Source: Paraspadella gotoi (Eukaryota > Chaetognatha). From it: DNA of 64,000 nt. A model generated the notes under the pieces. The model saw only the letters and a program-made list of their open reading frames with translations. It did no database searches and had not been told where the DNA came from. Where the stretch lies: assembly GCA_051294375.1 (NCBI GenBank), contig CM119263.1, positions 22,966,833-23,030,832 of the forward strand. Direction: 5' to 3'. The position numbers and the translations under genes are program-made. Of this stretch, positions 60,700-64,000 are shown piece by piece (the first letter of the stretch is position 1; each line of letters starts with the position of its first letter).

Positions 60700-63072
60700 T
60701 TTACAATCTACCGACCGACCGATCGGATTGCGGTTTACACAATCGCCGCGACTAAAACGAAAAAAGAATTTAAAATTGAATTAAAGAAAAAAGTTTCAGA
60801 AAAAGCAAATCAATAAAATATAGGATGGAATTTTGTAGCTAATTTATCACAAATGACAAAAGAACCCGAAGGTTCAATATTCGAGTTTATTTTCGGTAAT
60901 TTAGGAAAAAATAACCTGTGACCTTAGAGACGGCAACCAAAAGAATAAAAAAAAGAACTTGGATAAAACCAATTGCGTCGAAAACGATCGAGATATAAAA
61001 CTTTAAATATCCCTTAAATGTTATATTTTAATCGTTCAAATTTTGAAAAAAAAAGGTGTGTGCATCGTGGTGGGTCCCTCTCTCTTTGTTGGTACTCAAG
61101 AATCGAGACGATTGATTTGTGGAAAAGGATTTTTAAAGAAACGACATCTGGCGATCGAAGAATCCTTTTTTTTTTTTTTTTGGGGCGCGAGAAATCGAAA
61201 TTAGGATTCGATTCGAACTTATAATTTACGATGATTAGAGAGAATGAGTGGTTTGGCGCTGTGAATTATGGACAGAGGGCGACGGGGAAAGAAAAAGAAA
61301 AAAAGATCAATGAAAAAATNNNNNNNNNNAATGAAAAAAATAAAGAAATTTAGAAGAAAATATTGGTCCACGGCGAGATCACCCCTCTCGAAGACCGAGC
61401 TTGGAAACGGTCGAATCGACTCCAGTAAAAAGCTGCCTATCGAGGCGGACTCGCACAAAAACGAATCCATTGAGAAGCGAAAGAAAGATAAAGCGCGCCT
61501 GGAACTTCGGGCGCGAAAGCCTCGAGATCTTGAATAGAGACACAATGGATTCCGCGGAGAGAAAAAAATTTTGAAATCGAGGATCAAACTAGACAATGAT
61601 TTACTTTCCTACTCGTCAAACCCGATCGGCTCTCTTCACTCGGCCGCCTCTCAGCCAATCATCTTTTTAAAAAAAAAAAAAAGGCTTCGTTTACCATATT
61701 TTTTCGTGGCTAATTCGAAAGGAGGTAATTATCCGTAATGACAACGGGTAACGCGGGGAGTGGAATTTACGAGGCTGGGACGTGACGGGCCCGACGACCA
61801 AACCATTTAAGCCCAACCTTTTTCCGGGGAGGGGGGGGGGCTGAAGGGTGAGGGAGAGTGAAATGAAAAAAAAGCAGCTTATCGCTAGGATGAGTAATGA
61901 TCGCTAAAGGACCCCCTCCTTGCAGAAATATCATTGACGGCTCGATGAAAGATTAAAATATGATGATTGATAAAATATATGGTCTGTTGTATGAACGTAA
62001 ATAAGATTAGATGATCGCCCGATCCTCGGATGCGTTTTCGATTCTAGTGAGATTGATCTCCAGCGATGATGTCGACGATAGAATGGATACCAAATTGTTC
62101 GCCGGCGCTCCTTCAGACGCACCATCAGTTTCTCGAATACCCGACGATAAATTCAGATATAATTTTGTATCGAAACAAAGGTAGGAAAACCGCCTTCGCG
62201 AATTTCCTTGAAATTCGAAGCAAGAAAAACATATTTTTAAAAATAAAATTAGTCCGATTTTTGAAAAAAATATCTCCCAATTTTTTTTCTTATATTTCCT
62301 TCCATTTTTCTTTTTATCACAGAACTTTATCAATTTTTTTCAAATTAACTTGTTTTTTCTCTAATTTGTTAGAACATTGTGCATTGTTTGGTAAAAGCAT
62401 AAATAATAAGCAATCACGAATATTGCACATTTAAGTTTTTGTTTATCCTTGAAAATATATATTTAAAATATAACAGGAAATAAAATTATCAAAACTTATA
62501 AGTTATAACGATGACGATGACGCTCCCTACCGCTATAAAAAGTTTTGAATTTCTCTCTCGGTTCTGGAAGCTCTAAGCAACAACAACATTTTAAAAATTC
62601 GGAAAATGAAAAACATCTTTTCAGAGATTATCATTATTCACCATTTTCCTCATTATTCATCATTTTCCTCATTATCGAGGAACTCAAACAAGTAATTTTT
62701 TACTTAAAAATTTTAAAATCAATAATTATTAGATATATGTTTTTTTGAAAACCATTTTGAAACGTTTTATATTGTAAGAGCTAATGATCCAAAAATCAAG
62801 ATTGCCATTGTGGCATCGGCATCAAACCGCTCCTTGCCCAAACCCCTTCCCTCAACGCGTCCCATTACCCGGCTTACTCTGAGAGCTCCGAGCTCACCTG
62901 GTCTGAATATTTGCGTGCAGGCGTCGCATCTGGAGGCGAACTCGTTGGCGTAGCATTCGCTGCAGTAGATTTTGTCTTCTTTGGAGCCGAAGGGTTTGTC
63001 GACGAGGGAGTTGCTGCAAATGCAGCAGACGAAGCACCACTCGTGCCAGTGCTTCTCTTTGTACGAGAGATC
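53394..63072 (-). CDS. FHL: four-and-a-half LIM domain (FHL) protein, N-terminus off the window
   Basis: Five exons on the minus strand: 62898-63072, 56456-56625, 55494-55680, 53854-53948 and 53394-53453, totalling 687 nt (228 residues plus stop), all phases consistent. FHL proteins are LIM-only scaffolds of about 280 residues acting in muscle sarcomeres, focal adhesions and the nucleus. Visible LIM modules: LIM1 (SYKEKHWHEWCFVCCICSNS), LIM2 (KKMEYKGKQWHENCFTCNNC, FIPKDDQNYCVPCYEELYA), LIM3 (GGVTYKNDPYHRDCFTCTNC, KPYCADCFGELFAKKC) and LIM4 (GGTKYISFEERHWHNEHFNC, DDILCPDCG). The N-terminal half-LIM exon must lie beyond 63.1 kb or outside the window. Exon boundaries fall at LIM junctions. LIM4 has His in place of a zinc-ligand Cys (HNEHF, usually HNDCF). 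A separate first exon at 57358-57436 also fits the splice phase. Confidence 0.93.
54233..54387. mobile_element. near-perfect 75-bp-arm hairpin (fold-back element)
   Basis: Arms 54233-54307 and 54313-54387 are reverse complements with one visible mismatch and a 5-base loop (ATAAC). It begins TTAGAGATGAAACG and ends with the inverse. AT-rich, no coding, in FHL intron. It is probably a miniature fold-back transposon. Confidence 0.85.
55783..56077. mobile_element. miniature element with about 90-bp terminal inverted repeats
   Basis: The terminus ACACGACAACCCGCCGCTAG at 55783 is repeated in inverse at 56058-56077, and similarity extends inward about 90 bases on each side with some divergence. Total 295 bp, no open frame. 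No clean target-site duplication is seen. It lies in the FHL intron between the LIM2 and LIM3 exons. Confidence 0.75.
56777..56869. repeat. (CT)n microsatellite
   Basis: Uninterrupted CT tract of about 93 bases in FHL intron. Confidence 0.98.
57358..57436 (-). CDS. FHL: alternative first coding exon of FHL
   Basis: The ATG at 57434-57436 opens MTLPTEQHQILCLGCGKGMD, ending ACG G|GTAAGTT in phase 1, exactly the phase needed to join the LIM2 exon (GC ACA AAG). There is no acceptor-like sequence next to the ATG, so it reads as a first exon with its own promoter. It supplies a CLGC pair 23 residues before the WH of LIM2, within the LIM spacing (C-x2-C-x16-23-H), replacing the CDAC pair given by the long isoform. 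The short isoform would be 196 residues: LIM2 to LIM4. Confidence 0.7.
59340..59462 (-). other. possible transmembrane-encoding exon, unproven
   Basis: A minus-strand frame reads LADVLAVFVLCLEVISIILS then NILLLFFLFSPP and ends at CCC|GTGACC. It is strongly hydrophobic and could be one or two membrane helices. A second patch at about 58800-59057 on the same strand has a 60-plus-residue open frame with GLPVIITSGIQIRSK. No start or confirmed splice links them. Confidence 0.25.
60658..60700. repeat. (AT)n microsatellite
   Basis: TATATATA tract of about 40 bases. Confidence 0.95.
61320..61329. other. 10-N assembly gap
   Basis: AATGAAAAAA occurs on both sides of the gap, suggesting a missed overlap rather than missing sequence. 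Confidence 1.
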
Positions 63073-63118
63073 CTGCCGGTGGGAGGTGTTGGGAGTAGAA
63101 GAAGTGTCGGAGGGTGGG

Positions 63119-63120
63119 GT

Positions 63121-63196
<76 letters not shown>

Positions 63197-63218
63197 GAAA
63201 GAAGAAAGAGAGAGAGAC
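63119..63218. repeat. (GA)n microsatellite upstream of the FHL LIM1 exon acceptor
   Basis: About 100 bases of GA; on the FHL strand it is CT-rich and lies 46 bases before the exon acceptor. Confidence 0.97.
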
Positions 63219-63889
63219 ATTAATATTAACATTCGAAATAAAATCTTCCGAAGCATAAACGGGTAACGTGACAGAATCTTAAGCGTCACATTTTTTAAGC
63301 ATCAAAAACGCACTGATTAGACCAAATAAAAATTTAATTATATTTATTATAGTACATAAGTAAGAAACATTTATTTCGGTAAATTAGAAAATGGGTTACG
63401 CCTCGCGCCAAGTATTCTTAAAATGAATATTAACGATAAAAAGTTATCAGTTAGTCAACCAGTGACACTGACGTTGGACATTTAACAATAAAAAAACAAT
63501 TACTCGATTATTCCTCAGACTCTTTCCCTTCTGAAACAAAAACGCTTATGACAAAGAACGGGGTTTTAGTAGATAATGTTTGAGCAAACAATGTCGGATC
63601 TGCCTACGATAATTTAGCGGTAATCAGCTAAACAGATGATAATCAGGATAAGTCTTTGGGATATCTACAGATCATAACCGATCATGTAACAAAACAAATC
63701 ATAACAGACTTCTTAATAAATCTATGAAAATATCGATAAATCAATTGATCAATAAGTAAAAGAACCTGTGGCTGCGCCAATACATGTTAAGTTCTTTCAA
63801 CGGATTAGACTGATCTGTTACTGCAGCAAAATTAATATTTGTTAATTTATTTTTTAATAAATATAATATTTAGAATATTTTGCTCATTA

Positions 63890-64000
63890 TTTTTACTTTT
63901 AATTTTTTTTTTCAACTTGTATACCTTTTATAACTTGCATACTTTTTTCAATTTGCTTAATTTTTTCAACTTGTATATTTTTTTCAACTTGCTTACTTTT
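63890..64000. repeat. degenerate tandem repeat of TTTTTCAACTTGYATAC-type units
   Basis: Five imperfect units (CAACTTGTATAC, AACTTGCATAC, CAATTTGCTTA, CAACTTGTATA, CAACTTGCTTAC) separated by T-runs, continuing past the window edge. Confidence 0.85.

Larger units (their letters stand above)
57437..62897. other. large FHL intron / region between two FHL promoters
   Basis: Mostly AT-rich and noncoding; poly-A/T runs, (AT)n at about 60668-60700, a 10-N gap at 61320-61329. Three mildly coding patches are listed separately or under findings (58800-59060, 59340-59465, 62011-62180). A CpG-richer block near 61365-61660 contains a CCAAT box (AGCCAATCA near 61652). Confidence 0.5.
63073..64000. other. 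FHL upstream intron sequence
   Basis: No exon for the N-terminal half-LIM is visible. Apart from the (GA)n tract it is AT-rich and ends in a degenerate tandem repeat. Confidence 0.6.

Overview
This is a eukaryotic, animal (metazoan) genomic window. The evidence is GT-AG introns splitting clearly animal genes: a four-and-a-half-LIM (FHL) protein, a DEG/ENaC channel, an LDL-receptor class A repeat protein, imidazolonepropionase (AMDHD1) and the cilium assembly factor CFAP300. The DNA is AT-rich and unusually dense in (GA)n/(CT)n microsatellites, many lying in introns. I cannot name the species; an invertebrate is most likely.

Layout. At 872-1330 (minus) is the 5' end of a secreted-protein gene that runs into an assembly gap. 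At 5421-9231 (minus) a complete three-exon gene encodes an unrecognised type I membrane protein. About 9.3-18.2 kb has no gene I can support, only microsatellites and a TA-flanked miniature transposon. At 18.18-29.16 kb lies a very large inverted repeat (arms about 5.5 kb, centre at a 25-N gap), either a real palindrome or an assembly/chimeric-read artefact; each arm carries a copy of an internally deleted Tc1/mariner element. About 29.2-38.4 kb is mostly noncoding, with a second miniature transposon and a CpG/CCAAT-rich promoter-like block.

The core is 38.67-51.40 kb. CFAP300 (plus, 7 exons, 270 codons before the stop, all splice phases consistent) has an 11.1 kb fourth intron that contains three other genes: AMDHD1 (minus, 10 exons), an LDLa-repeat membrane protein (minus), and, inside an intron of AMDHD1, a two-exon DEG/ENaC channel (plus). 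This is a two-level nested arrangement. An RFX-type X-box lies about 210 bp upstream of the CFAP300 start, as expected for a ciliary gene.

From 53.39 kb to the right edge lies most of an FHL gene (minus), converging on CFAP300. It has an apparent alternative first exon at 57.36-57.44 kb that supplies a replacement Cys-x2-Cys pair for a split LIM domain.

Sequence quality matters here. AMDHD1 exon 4 and the large LDLa exon carry several frame-breaking single-base indels while neighbouring exons are intact, and the two palindrome arms differ mainly by small indels. Local uncorrected sequencing error is the simplest explanation, so frameshifts should not be read as pseudogenisation without checking.
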